The notes under the pieces: generated by a model
Databases searched by the model: none
Seen by the model: the letters and a program-made list of their open reading frames with translations, nothing else
Told to the model about the DNA's origin: nothing
Shown: in pieces, positions 53,421 through 64,000 of the stretch
How positions within the stretch are numbered: the first letter of the stretch is position 1
How the letters are laid out: every line of letters starts with the position of its first letter
Source of the DNA: Angiostrongylus vasorum
Lineage: Eukaryota > Nematoda > Chromadorea > Rhabditida > Metastrongylidae
Reading direction: 5' to 3'
Length of the DNA: 64,000 nucleotides
NCBI GenBank assembly: GCA_018806985.1
Contig: JADANN010000122.1
Location: 478,501 to 542,500, forward strand
Position numbers and translations under genes: made by a program

Positions 53421-53789
53421 CAAGCTATCATCATTGGCGTTTTAAAGTTTATCTAACAAATCGCTATTCTCGACTGGTTTATACGTACCTCAAAAAATTC
53501 AATGAGATAAGTACATTTGTTTGCCACCGTTAAGATCTTGGGGAGCACTTTCCGAATTTATCTGGTTGAATCAAATCGAATTCATCCATTTTTAGAACTA
53601 AATAATCGGCATATTTGACATGGAACTTACTTGGATACTCGGACCGCCTGTCATCATGGGTTGTGCGGATCTCAGTACACCTTCCATTCGTGTTTTTGCC
53701 TCGCAGTTGTCGTCCATAGTGGTAGTTTGATTCGAGCATGGCGGCGGGTTGGAGTCTCATGCCGTTATCTGTAAAACAACTGCACCTGC

Positions 53790-54025
53790 GAGTACACCCG
53801 ATTGATTGTAGATACAAATACGTCCGCCAACAGTGTAGGCGGACGTGGTAGGGCACGCCTACATCCTTGTGGAGGGCACTCTACATTTGCTTTCGTCGAT
53901 CTCTCATCTGTTTTTCTCATTACGAGACCGGCCCGTCTGTGTTTCGCTATCGATGCATATTTCCCTGGTTCTCGAAGATGGGACAAATTTCCAAGATCAG
54001 ATTTAGGGTACATCGTTCAAATACT
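53790..54025 (-). mobile_element. LINE 3' coding fragment
   Basis: The minus-strand frame carries LREPGKYASIAKHRRAGLVM, RKTDERSTKANVECPPQGCR and PPTLLADVF. These match the C-terminal end of nematode LINE proteins (pattern of AKHRWAGHIMRRTDDRW type). It ends just before the long inverted-repeat element. Confidence 0.7.
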
Positions 54026-54043
54026 TTACAACAAATACTACCA

Positions 54044-56050
54044 GAATAGTTGCCATTTCTTTCTATTACTGTATGTTTTTTGTAGCAATGATCATATCCA
54101 CTGTTTCCCAAGCTGCCTGGCAAATATCGTAGTACGTAAATATTTTCATCCCATCATAAGGAACTTTGACCGCTATAAACAGTCTTGTTATGCAAACATA
54201 TTTGTGCAATCGGAGCTTGCCGTTTGTTGTTACTGTCCAAATGTCATCTTGCGTTCAAAAACACCAAAAGGCGTGACGATGTTTACGAGAACCGTCTTCT
54301 GCCAGCTGATCTCTGGTTTTGAGGGGATTTGGAGACAGTAGCTGACGAATGTCTTCGGTAAAGATACTGGACCCTGTGCCAAATACCACCTTCTCCAGAA
54401 ACATGTAAATAACCTCGTGAATTACCATCCTAGTTCGTCCCCTATCCTGGTTCGTCTCTTTTGATCTCTTGTATCACCTATGTAGACTATCGTAGTTGTT
54501 AAGTCATATTGCACGTCGCCATTATTGTATGTTAACTTCATTTCATCATTATTAAATGGCAGTTATTGCAGTTGCAAAACATTGCAGCTGCTAGTGGAAA
54601 AACAGGCCTTCAAGTCAGTTCTCAGCACCGAATAGTCACTAGCTTTAAACAGAATGCTCGAATTCGTAGTAAGACGCCATGCGGGCCTTTTCGTAGTTGT
54701 CACAGAGCAGCACCTCAAACGTGGGTAATCAAACCGATTATACACATGAATGCAACACGTATACAACAGAAGCAACGATAGAAAAATACAAGCATAAGAA
54801 AAACGCAAGTTCAAGACTATGAGGCGCTATGACTACTAATGAAGTGAGGCTAATAAGGACACAAGAGTATTAGGATACTATTACAACATCAATGCAATAT
54901 TAATAGTAACCTGATAATAGTGACAAGTGAGGGGATGCGGATGATAGCGCCCACGCTTGCGCGTACACTAGCCGAAGACGCCGACAGCTTGAAGGACCAA
55001 GAGGAATGCAGACATGCCGTGCATTAGGCTGGGCTAGAGATCATATCTACAGCGGCTGGGTGCACTTCCACATTGGCTGATGAGGGCAACAAGTTACCTA
55101 AGCACCGATGGTGCAAGTGACTAGGAACAAGATGAGTCATCTGCAGAACACGGCCAGGCGGCTGGTCTGGGCGACGATATGTTTGCAGCGTGAAGTTTGA
55201 GCATCGATGGGTGCCACCATTGCCTAAGAGATAACTTGGGCCTTAAATAGAGCGAATGAGAACTGATCAGCCCACTATAGCGCATAACAAATACACAGCG
55301 TAAGTTGGGCGGTGGGTGGCTTTGTACGCATGGCGTACATTGTGGGAGAATGGTATATGCCCCCGACGGCGTTGCACGCAGAACGCATTTGAGAATACCC
55401 GCAGCTACTGACAACACACCGCTGATCAACTGGTACACAATGAACACTAACAGGAGCATGAGAATGATGATGATGATGATGATGAGGATGCACCGGGCTG
55501 AACAGAAGCGTGATGGAGTGACGGTAATGAGAAGTTAATGTTCGCAATTGTCATTTAATAATGACGAAATGAAGTGAACATATAACAATGGTGACGTGCA
55601 ATATGAGTTAACGACTACGATGCTCTACATACGTGACACATGAAATCAGTAGTGGACGAACTAGGGTGGTAATTAACAAGGCTATTTACATGCTTCTGGA
55701 GAAGGCGGTATTTGCCACAAGTCCAGCATCTTTACCGAAAACATTCGACTGCTACCGTTTCCAAATCCCCTCAAAACCAGAGATCAGCCGGCGGAAGACG
55801 GTTCTCGTAAACATCGTCACGCCTTTCAGTGTTTTTTGTACGCAGGATGACATTTGGACAGTAATAACAAAACGGCAAGCTCCGATTGCACAAATATGTT
55901 TGCATAACAAGACTGTTTATAGCGGTCAAAGTTCCTTATGATGGGATGAAAATATTTACGTGCTACGAAATTTGCCAGGCAACTTGAGAAACATTGGATA
56001 TGATCATTACTACAGAAGCACACATTAATAGAAAGAAATAGTAACTAATC
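54044..56050. mobile_element. 2-kb element with about 520-bp terminal inverted repeats
   Basis: The left arm (about 54044-54590) is inverted at about 55535-56050. Matching pairs include TTCTTTCTATTA and AATGATCATATCCA at the outer ends, CGCTATAAACAGTCTTGTTATG in the middle, and CATTTCATCATTATTAAATGG against CATTTAATAATGACGAAATG at the inner ends. Arms look roughly 85-90 percent identical by eye. The 950-bp interior has a short (GATGAT)n tract near 55470 and no convincing transposase, so the element is non-autonomous: a foldback or long-TIR DNA transposon. No clear target-site duplication was found. Confidence 0.8.
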
Positions 56051-56059
56051 CGACAATAT

Positions 56060-56745
56060 AACTTCAATGAAGCTGAGATATTTGCAAAACTTTAGACCGC
56101 AGGTGCCTATGGTGGGGAACGAACGCGCTATTGTGCTTTCCGGGGAGTAACGCGTTCATCACCACACCATGCGGGTCCCTTCGTTTCGTCCGTCTCTCAG
56201 CTAGTTCTATCGATCTTTTGCCATCAGCAGTCACCCGTCAACGGGATTGATCTGGGGAGCCCAAATCGGCATTGAACCCAGTTAAGCTGAGGCTATAGTT
56301 ATAATCACATTTTTTAACCCTTTTTACTTACTTCCTACTCCTTTTGATGGCAGGGGTATATTGCGAAATATAACTTCAACGAAGCTGAGATATTTGCAAA
56401 ACTCTGGATCGCAGGTGCGTTCACTTCACCGCCACAAGATGCGGGTCCTTCGTTTCGGCTGTCTCTCAGCTAGTTCTGTCGGTCTTTTGCCATCAGGATT
56501 TGGGCTCGCCAGATCAATCCCATTGACGGGTGATTGCTGATGGCAAAAGATCGATAGAACTAGGTGAGAGACAGGCGAAAACGAAGGACCAGCATGGTGT
56601 GGTGGTGGACGCGTTACTCCCCCGGAAACGACAATAGCGCGCTCGTTCCCCCACCATAGGCACCTGCCGTCCAGAGTTTTGCAAATATCTCAGCTTCATT
56701 GAAGTTATATTTCGCAGTATACCCTGCCATTAAAAAGAATAGGCA
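56060..56745. repeat. Cluster of family D repeats in both orientations
   Basis: Minus-oriented copies at 56065-56370 and 56370-56500 face a plus-oriented copy at 56500-56745. Each contains the GCTGAGATATTTGCAAAACT end, the GCGTTCAYCACCACACCATG part and CCCGTCAACGGGATTGATCT. The outer parts are inverted repeats of each other. Confidence 0.78.
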
Positions 56746-56799
56746 GTAAATAAAAAAGGTTAAAATATTCTGACAATAATTTCTATACTCTGTGAGTAG

Positions 56800-58040
56800 T
56801 GAGCAGTATTCTTGACGTGGTTGGACTATCGGCCCACGTCTCTTCTGAATAACAAAGCAGTGGGAGATACTATGGATTCGAAAAGGTGAGCGTGGATTCG
56901 CGTAGTTTATCGGTAGCTTTTTCTGAGAGGCCCGAATGCGATCCACCATGTTGCTCTTCTTTTTCTGTATCCTCTTTCGTATTCTTCTCCGTGTTCATTG
57001 AACGTCCAAGGTACACGTACAAGGTGATTTCTATAATCAGACAACTATCCACTTCGATTTGTTTGACTTTACATCATGTACTGTTCGTGAATTGGGTCTT
57101 CTTTTTGATTTATGTGTAGTCCGATCCTTTTTAACGTTTCATTGAGCTCGTTGGTCGTCTGCGCTTCGATGGTACTTCTTGAGAGGATGACGATGTCCTT
57201 GAGGAAGCGAAGATTTGATAGGAATTCTCCATCAATACGTATGCCTTTGTTGTCCCAAGTGAGTGACTTCACTATTTACTACAGTGCGCTAGTAAACAGT
57301 TTTGGCTACATTGTGTCGACTTCTCGAACCCCTTTTCATGTGAGTATGATAACAGAGATAGGAAAGCTATATTTTCGTGGTGCACTACCACTAACAATGG
57401 GATGGAGTTCTAATGTAAGACGGGTTTACCGCTAGATCGACGTTAGGAAATGGGGCAAGTAGTTCTCCGACAAACTTCTATAACCACTATGACACGGTTT
57501 GGACATTGCTCATGGAGCAAAATCTCTGTTGAAATCTGCTTGTTGAACTGGCTTTGCGTCATCCAATGTCTTTAGTTTGCGTGACAGGATAATTTTCATG
57601 AAGAGCTTGTAGAATGCAGTTCACGAGCATATAGGACGACAGCTATGACGATTACTTTGTTCACCCTTTTTGGACAGAATGACCGTGCGCTACGTCTTCC
57701 ACTTGTCTGGGATTGATGCACGTGGTTAACTCTTGGAGGTATTATGAACTATAAGGAAGAAGTTTGCTGTACGACTTCAAGATGGACATCTCTTTGAGTT
57801 CCATTAGATGCAGGAGTGCTTCGACACTCTCGACTTCCCATTTGCTTTAAGAATGCGGCACCAATGTTTCCGAAAAATGAAGACGATGTGCAGGGTGTTC
57901 CAGTGCATACGAGAATGGTCAGAATTGCCCTTTTCAAGGTGTCAGAAAGGTTGGCACCAGATGCAACCTCTGTGGACGATATTATTGCGTAGAATGTTAC
58001 GATAGACGTCATACCATATGTACACCACAGCATAAAACAT
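56800..58040 (-). mobile_element. Degenerate LINE reverse-transcriptase copy
   Basis: Read on the minus strand, a 5' part near 57460-58040 has RT linker sequence (around SIPDKWKT and SKKGEQSNRHSCRPICS). The palm lies near 57070-57270 (DNKGIRIDGEFLSNLRFLKD, with the FADD box changed), then YVYLGRSMNTEKNTKED near 57010, and a tail near 56820-56900. It belongs to a LINE group distinct from, but related to, the one at 50440. Inactive. Confidence 0.75.
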
Positions 58041-58218
58041 CATTGGTATGGAATTCTACGTGAATATTTCTTATTATAGGTAGGAATTGACAGTTTCATA
58101 TCAATGTTGTTGATTATAGGTAAGAAACAGTAGTTAGATACAAAGATTATTTATTGCACACAAGAGTTGCAAGTTTTATGTGGAAATTTCGGATTGATAA
58201 TAATTAAAATAAAGGGAA

Positions 58219-58474
58219 TAAAGCTCTCGGCGTTGATCAATCCTTGAGGAATGCTGCATGGCATTCGACTTCATTAACTATCGTTGGAGGTGACTGAATG
58301 CATATCTGGACTTAACAATGACTTGCGGTGGCCTACCGATATATCGAGCAAATGCTGCTATTTTCCCAGACAGGTCTGCTACCAATTTGCCGACTCCGGA
58401 GGGATGGAAGGCTTGGTGGGCCATAGGCGCTGCAGTCGATCCCATAAGTATTGCAGGGCGCCACATACGCCCCT
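58219..58474 (-). mobile_element. SINE-A copy, head partly deleted
   Basis: Tail AATAAAGCTCTCGGCGTTGA at left, central AAATTGGTAGCAGACCTGTC, and a shortened head GGGGCGTATGTGGCGCCCTG at right. Confidence 0.88.
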
Positions 58475-58627
58475 TATAAGCAACTACATGTAACCATTTG
58501 TACGATGTGTTACATATGAACTGTAAATTGTAGGTTGTAGGATAAATGCGAAATAAAAAAAAGAAAATAATGCTTGATACTTGTTTCGGGAAGCAGACTG
58601 TGGTGAATCGTATCGACGAGCGCATAC

Positions 58628-58714
58628 CTTGTGAACATCGTGCATCTCTGAATAAGTCTCCTCAGTGATATATGACTTGATCCTAGTAAAAAGCGTATCC
58701 AAAACGTCGAACAT
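58628..58714 (-). CDS. Candidate first exon of an unidentified gene
   Basis: The minus strand reads ATG and 28 further codons (MFDVLDTLFTRIKSYITEET, then YSEMHDVHK), with amphipathic, natural-looking composition, and ends at donor AAG|GTATGCG in phase 0. It would be divergent from the phosphatase that begins 380 bp to the right on the plus strand, sharing an intergenic promoter. No second exon was found downstream, where a SINE and a LINE lie. Low confidence; family not recognised. Confidence 0.28.
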
Positions 58715-59095
58715 AAAAAAACAACAGAGATGTCCCTGTTCCCAATGGAAAGACAGCAATCTCTATGATGGCGTACTCATTTGAACACCAACTCTCCCCT
58801 CGCTGCGTAATGGTCTATTTTTTTTTCCATACCATTAAATAAAGAGAGTAGATTTTTCATGGAGCAGTACAAACTGCTGAAGAGGTGTGCATAATGTTCA
58901 GTGCACATGGTCTGAAATGTGTTAATAACGTGCTCATTTATAGCTATCGCCGTAGCTCATCATTCATCTCATTTCTACAACCGCCCTATAAATTCCGATT
59001 CATCCGTGGTTGTTTTTCAGGTAAAAACGTTTGATTCTATCGCCACTTTGAAGCGCTTCTTCAACTCTCCAGTCTGTGAGCGTGGACAGTTGCCA

Positions 59096-60106
59096 ATGGA
59101 GATTACGAAATCTTTGTCCTCAGAGAAGTTCGGAGAGCTGCTCCCGAAAATAGACACTTTCATTTTTGACGCTGATGGTGTGTAGAGAGTCCTTTTGCTA
59201 AAAAAACGCTGAAAGAACGCTCAAATGTAGACCTCAGCGCACTGGATAAATTTAGGAGTGTTATGGCTCAGAGACGAAGTGATTCCTGGATCTCGGCTAT
59301 TGATCGACTTCCTAATTAAGAACAATAAGCAGATCATTGTTCTTACGAATAACGCTACGAAATCACGCGCAATGTACGCAAAGAAATTTCTTAGGTTCGG
59401 ATTTAACCATAAGTTGAATGAGAATTCGGTAGTAAGTCCTGCAGCTATCGTTGCCGACGCATTATACAGAGCAGGTATAGCCGGTAATAAGAAGGTGTAT
59501 TTAATAGGATCTCAAGGCATACGGGATGAAATGGATGAGCTTGGCATAGAATATTTCGGCCATGGACCGGAACTTCAAGACGGTGACGATACCACGTTCT
59601 TACTTGACATTGACCTCGAAGTGGATCCCACTGAGGTTGGCGCGGTCGTTGTTGGTTACGACAAGCATTTCAATTACCATAAACTTATGAAGGCGGCCAA
59701 TTACCTTCAGCAACCTCATTGCCTCTTCTTAGCCACAAATGAAGATGAAACATGTCCAGGTTCCAATCCACGCATTGTCATTCCGGATGCTGGTCCACTA
59801 GTAGCAGCGGTTCGATGTGCATCTGGCCGAGAGCCAATCGTTATGGGAAAGCCGTATACGCCAGCGTATGACTACATCAAAAAGCAATGGAACATCGATC
59901 CTGAGCGAACGATGATCATTGGCGATAGGACGAACACTGATGTGAAATTTGGTCGTGACCATGGATTAAAGACGATGCTTGTGCTATCTGGATGCCATCA
60001 GTTAGAGAATATCACGGCGAATCGTCTAAATGAGCGCTTTGACATGGTGCCCAGCTACTATGCAACATCTTTAGGAGCCCTAGTGGTGCATGACTGCAAA
60101 ACTTGA
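59096..60106 (+). CDS. HAD-family phosphoglycolate/4-nitrophenyl phosphatase
   Basis: A Mg-dependent HAD-superfamily phosphatase of the PGP (chronophin-related) group, which removes phosphate from 2-phosphoglycolate and similar damaged metabolites in the cytosol. Exons 59096-59177 and 59256-60106 join in frame (310 residues; relatives are about 300-330). Motif I is FDADGV with nucleophile Asp25 and Asp27; motif II is VLTNNATKS with Thr58. The cap domain follows (about 95-215; GSQGIRDEMDELGIEYFG). Motif III is MGKPYTP with Lys226; motif IV is IIGDRTNTD with Asp251 and Asp256. TTGTTTTTCAG at 59010-59020 is a likely spliced-leader acceptor, and the ATG at 59096 is the first after it. ATTAAA at 60145-60150 is a probable polyadenylation signal. 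The intron lies in the codon after Asp27. Confidence 0.93.
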
Positions 60107-60369
60107 TTTAAACGGTGAAATTTGCAATGTATAGATTTGTGCATATTAAATAGACGTTTGCTGTTCTGAATTGCTCACTGTGGTGTTGTTGTACAAATGA
60201 TGTCTAAGCTGAATGTTCTTGATTCTTAATGGTTTTTGACATTCCTCCACGAAATATGTGTATGAACGAATATGATCTTTTGTAATGTTATAGTTTTTTT
60301 TTAAGTACTTATATAAATATTGGCAGAAAGTGGTTCTGAATTGCAGATGTTCATTCCATGAATTAAAAA
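60107..60369. other. 3' flank of the phosphatase
   Basis: Probable 3' untranslated region up to about 60165; the rest is A/T-rich spacer. Confidence 0.5.
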
Positions 60370-60640
60370 AAGCTTTCGGCGTCGATCAATCCCTGAGGGA
60401 TGCGCCATGCATTCGAATTCACTAGCATCGTTTGGAGGTGATTGAATGCATATCTGGCATTTATAATGATTCGCGGTGGCCTAGCGATGTATCGAGCCAG
60501 TGCTGTTATTCTCCCAGACAAGTCTGGCGCCAATTTGCCGACACCGGAGGGATGGAAGGCTTGGTGGGCCAAGGGCGCGGGGAGTGATCCCACGTTTGTG
60601 TTGCAGTGCGCCTCCGACCATTGCGCCACACGCGCCCATT
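60370..60640 (-). mobile_element. SINE-A copy
   Basis: Full length: tail ATCGACGCCGAAAGCTTT at left, head GGGCGCGTGTGGCGCAATGG at right. Confidence 0.9.
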
Positions 60641-60774
60641 CTATGAATTGCTGTTAAATAAATATATTACAAATAATCGTAGTGACATTAATACATCACG
60701 TTAAACTGGACATTCCTTACGTCTTACTCCCTGAATTGGACAAAGCAAAAAAGCGTGGAGCATTCGGCGTCTTC

Positions 60775-60880
60775 AGGCCATAAAGGATAAGGCATGCACT
60801 CGACTTCGTTAGGCGTAGGCTAGTATTTTTCCCACCAGAAAAGTCTCATACCAATTTACCGACAGCGGAGATCTGAATGT
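60775..60880 (-). mobile_element. SINE-A fragment
   Basis: GCATGCACTCGACTTCGTTAG and ACCAATTTACCGACAGCGGAG are parts of SINE-A brought together by a deletion. It abuts the PLE fragment. Confidence 0.65.
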
Positions 60881-60881
60881 C

Positions 60882-61810
60882 TTGGAGCGACACCCCAAAA
60901 CGAACGGTTTGGCCGAAATAAAATCCCGTTTATCTTGCCCTTCACTAGCGACGGACGAAATAAGTATAGCGACGAAGCAATGCTTAACAAGGGCAAATCT
61001 AGAGGAATCGGTAGCAATAATTGAAATACCCTTCTCTTCTCTTCGTCGTCAGTTATCTCGTAACCGCCTATATGACCGACTATGTGGAAAACAAAATTGC
61101 TTAATTTGCCCTTATGGCAGGGACGGTGGTTACATGAGTTCAGGTACGATATACCTGATTTCTTGTAGTACTTGCGGAGACGAATATATTGGCGAAACGG
61201 GCAGACCTTTATGTATCCGTATAAAAGAGCACCTAGATGGTAAAAAAGTAGGACAAGGTGCGCCATTAGGAACGTATGGGGTACAGAAGCATAGCGGAGA
61301 TTTTGATATAAAAGTCGCTATCCTCGCACAGGGACTCCAAAACACCAACGCGCAAACTTCTCAAGGGCTTTTGGATAAATTCTATGAACCCTAGAATGAA
61401 TAGCAGGGAAGAATGCCCAGAGATAAGACGTGATCTGGTTTCGTATCTCAAAACTGCTTTTTGATGAAGGGTGGTGCAGACATCTACCATATGAAACTCT
61501 GTGCGGTTGTTCTTTCTGGGTAGAAGGGAGGTTAAAAACGGTGGGTTTTTTCGAGAAGCTTCAGACCGTGTAATTGTCGTTCCGGTTTTCATATTTCTAT
61601 TTGTGTTGTTGAAGCTAGTAAATCACATATCAGTGTAACTTTCCAGGTTCTGAAGAAGGCGATACTGCCGAAACGCCAGCAACCGTTGTGTTGTATGTGT
61701 TCTTCTTGTAAGGAAGTAAACGTGTGCTGAATAACAACCTCGTGATTGCTGAGAAAGAAAACGAGATATTTATAATACAATGCCGAGGTTAACAGAAAAT
61801 CGATCTTGGG
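60882..61810 (+). mobile_element. 5'-truncated Penelope-like element: GIY-YIG endonuclease and terminal repeat
   Basis: A 170-codon frame (60882-61394) holds the C-terminal part of a PLE protein. It has a helical linker, a cysteine motif (CGKQNCLICPYGRDGG) and the GIY-YIG nuclease (TIYLISCSTCGDEYIGETGR, LCIRIKEHLDGK). The reverse transcriptase is missing. The terminal repeat with a hammerhead-like motif follows to about 61810. This is the most intact PLE endonuclease in the window. It is a mobile-element gene, not a host gene. Confidence 0.87.
61646..61680 (+). ncRNA. Hammerhead-like motif, core mutated
   Basis: GGTTCTGAAGAAGGC, GATACT, GCCGAAACGCCAGC: the U16.1 before the cleavage position is changed to C, so self-cleavage is unlikely. 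Helix I also has a G-U pair. Confidence 0.5.
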
Positions 61811-61935
61811 AGCTGAATGTGTCTGTGTGTTTGTCTACGTGCAGGACCAAACCAAGAACTACGTGTCTATTGCAAAGCACGTCTAACGACTCTATTATAC
61901 CTGCCCTACTTGAATACGATAAAAAGAATAAAGGA

Positions 61936-62210
61936 TTAAGCTCTCGGCGTTGATCAATCCCCTGACGGATGCACCATGCATTTTACTTCACTAACCATCG
62001 TTTGGAAGTGATTGAATGGATATCTGGCCTACGCAATGACTCGCGGTTGCCTACCGATGTGTCGAGTCAATGCTGCTATCCTCGCAAACAGGTCTGGTAC
62101 CAATTTGGCGGCCCTGGAGGGATTGAAAACTTGGTGAGCCTGGGGCGCAGGATCGATCCTAATGTGTTGCAGGGCACCTGTAACCAGTGCGCTACACGTG
62201 CCTCTTTCAG
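61936..62210 (-). mobile_element. SINE-A copy
   Basis: Full-length but diverged: tail ATCAACGCCGAGAGCTTAAT at left, head AGAGGCACGTGTAGCGCACTGG at right. Confidence 0.88.
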
Positions 62211-62697
62211 TTGAGTGGAGTATCTTTTGTTAATATTCTGTATAGCAACATTCAAATATAACAAAACGGAGCAAAAATGAATGAATGTTAAATTAAGTGG
62301 ACGGCAGCAACGTTTGAAAACAAGCGCGATTTTCACTGTATAGGGCGAATTCCAGAGAACCATTGGACAAACAAGCAAACCGAATGAGTTGAGAAGCTTC
62401 TGTGAAACTACTACCTAATCAAAATCATCGTGAAAACAACCACAAAACTGAACATTCAATTAAGCATAACAATGGGTTACTCATTTCTACTAACCACACT
62501 GCCGGTGCCAAGTGGCTGCGAACGATGGGCCGCTCCTCCGGTAGTGGTGGAGGCTTTACAGGGGCCTACCACGCGTTCAGAGAGGAGTGCAACCGGTATG
62601 CCAAGCAAAAACTGATACAAGTCAACAATGTAAGTTGAAAAAAATGTTGCAAGTTGTTTCGACTCTTTCGACATTTTAAATTCATCTTCAGATCAAC

Positions 62698-63611
62698 ATG
62701 ATCACCATGACATACAACGAAGTTGGCATGGAACAACTGACGTCGGAGGGTTTCGAAAGCCTTCTAGAGGGTATCGACACCTTCATCTGTGGCGCAGATG
62801 GTTAGCATTGCTGGAACTATTAAAGAATATCACAAGTTTGTGAAAAAAAACCATTAGTGTTGTTTTTATTATATGGTAGAGATCCGCTCAATGGTGGTAA
62901 GGCCATGGTTTGACGTCACTCAATAGCAACCAAGGCTCTCACCCTTCCCAGGTCTGCAACCTGGTCTTAGGTATACGTGTGAAAACCTCTCGCTGATCCA
63001 CAAGGGCTGGCGAATGCATGTGAAGAAGCTTGCTATGGAACACGCTACCACTGCTCTCCTAGGATTCGAATGAGGGGGGTATAGGAAAATCCGAAAACCT
63101 TCGTGGACGATGAACCCTAAGGAACGAAACGAATGTAAGGAGGTTCTAGCGTTTGCACCGTTTGTGATGTTGGTCATTTAATAACAAAAAAAATGCGCTT
63201 CTTTGCACCCATGAAGTGCGCTTCCACAATTGAAGAATTATTTTGCGCTAGGAAGCGAAAAATGGCTTCTAGTTGTAACAGTATCGACCCCTCAAATACA
63301 TTTCCGATGCTTTTGAGTAGCGCTCAAAAATGCAGTAGTGCGTGTAGTGCTTTTTCAGTGACTATTCACAAAATGCTTAGTCTACCATTTCTAACTGGCA
63401 TATTCTTTTTAAGTGGCTTTAAATCTTCAAAATATGCTTCACAGGGTTCTTGTGGCTTCGAGAAGGCGTTATACTCGAGGCTTCCAGCTTAATAAATATG
63501 TTGATTGAAAATAAGAAGGAAATCATCATTTTAACCAACGATACTACGAGAACACGAGCTAACCACGAGCAAAAACTTAAAGAACACAGATTCAGTCCCA
63601 AACTTACAAAG
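62698..63611 (+). CDS. HAD phosphatase paralog lacking the nucleophile Asp (partial, continues past window)
   Basis: Exons 62698-62800 and 63445-63611 are related to the start of the phosphatase at 59096. The first intron has the same position and phase (inside the Gly codon of motif I). Motif I here reads FICGADGF: the nucleophile Asp is Gly32 (codon GGC), while the second Asp (Asp34) stays; motif II keeps ILTNDTT. The second exon ends at AAG|GTGAGT, an intron position absent from the first copy, and the next exon lies outside the window. TCATCTTCAG at 62691 may be a spliced-leader or internal acceptor; a possible upstream exon ending at NN|GTAAGT (62629) carries the unrecognised GAYHAFREECNRYAKQKLIQ. 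The product would be a pseudo-phosphatase or the locus a decaying duplicate. Confidence 0.75.
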
Positions 63612-64000
63612 GTGAGTTCGACCTTCGTTTAGCTCACTCTTTTAGATTCCTGGAGGCAACATTACCACTAGCCGCCAGAAGGACAGTTCCAGTATCAGCA
63701 TATAATAATTAATTAGGCTACAGTAGTAGACTGTCTTTCTGGTTAATAGGTCTCAGTTCCCCCAGCATTTAGCATTTGCAATGATAACCCATTTTCCATA
63801 CCCATTTAAGTAATGCACACCGTGGTTGGTAGCACGACCATTGTGAAACATGAGTTCCATTCTGTCAGAGCCTTAAATCTGCAAAGGAGTCATTGCAGTA
63901 TTGGCATTTCCTAGTTTGCTTTGTTTGTTTATAATAGTCCACTCTTCAACCCTTTTTTTTGTTGGTTGCGAGGCAGCATCTTCTTGCCCAGATGGTGGAT
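63612..64000. other. Intron or 3' flank of the phosphatase paralog
   Basis: No further exon of the phosphatase (a block like NSVVSPAAIVADAL) is found before the window ends, so this is most likely intron. Confidence 0.45.

Noticed and set aside
54044..56050. Interior of the long inverted-repeat element as a transposase gene
   Set aside because: No frame in the 950-bp interior exceeds about 110 codons or shows a DDE/DDD pattern.
60882..61394. 170-codon frame as a host nuclease gene
   Set aside because: The GIY-YIG domain, cysteine motif and following terminal repeat match the other PLE copies, so it belongs to a retroelement.

Overview
The window looks like nuclear DNA from a nematode, most like a clade V parasitic (strongylid or hookworm-type) species; the genus cannot be fixed from sequence alone. 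The signs are short exons with GT...TTTCAG-type introns, TTTCAG-type acceptors just upstream of several start codons (as expected for spliced-leader trans-splicing), large introns full of repeats, and worm-type LINE, Penelope-like and tRNA-derived SINE families. There is no bacterial operon structure, CRISPR array or plasmid feature.

Six gene loci can be supported. From left to right they are: an intronless REEP/DP1 membrane-shaping protein (5923-6810, minus); a Mediator subunit 27 locus with an interrupted reading frame (7585-8582, plus); a complete ten-exon microsomal-type epoxide hydrolase (17940-25384, plus); a complete nine-exon cytosolic malate dehydrogenase (31445-37347, plus); a two-exon HAD phosphatase of the phosphoglycolate phosphatase family (59096-60106, plus); and the 5' part of a second copy of that phosphatase (62698 onward, plus) in which the catalytic nucleophile Asp is replaced by Gly. 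The exon joins of the hydrolase, the dehydrogenase and the first phosphatase were followed base by base and keep frame throughout (456, 337 and 310 residues). Two further stretches (51671-51928 and 58628-58714, both minus) look like isolated coding exons of genes I cannot name.

Most of the rest is repeats. SINE-A (about 270 bp, tRNA-like head) has about 18 copies plus fragments. SINE-B shares SINE-A's central segment but has a different tail. Family C is about 400 bp and often 5'-truncated. Family D contains a tRNA-like promoter region and often lies in inverted pairs. There are also degenerate LINE fragments (10955-12010, 39490-39960, 42830-42975, 50440-51350, 53790-54025, 56800-58040) and three Penelope-like (PLE) regions whose terminal repeats carry hammerhead-ribozyme-like motifs. 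A 2-kb element with roughly 520-bp terminal inverted repeats lies at 54044-56050, and a near-perfect 190-bp hairpin at 9170-9357.

The genes do not form a pathway. They are ordinary housekeeping and detoxification genes in a transposon-rich background. The observations most worth a second look are the hammerhead motifs in the PLE ends, the active-site loss in the second phosphatase, the long-inverted-repeat element, the broken MED27 locus and the perfect-looking hairpin.
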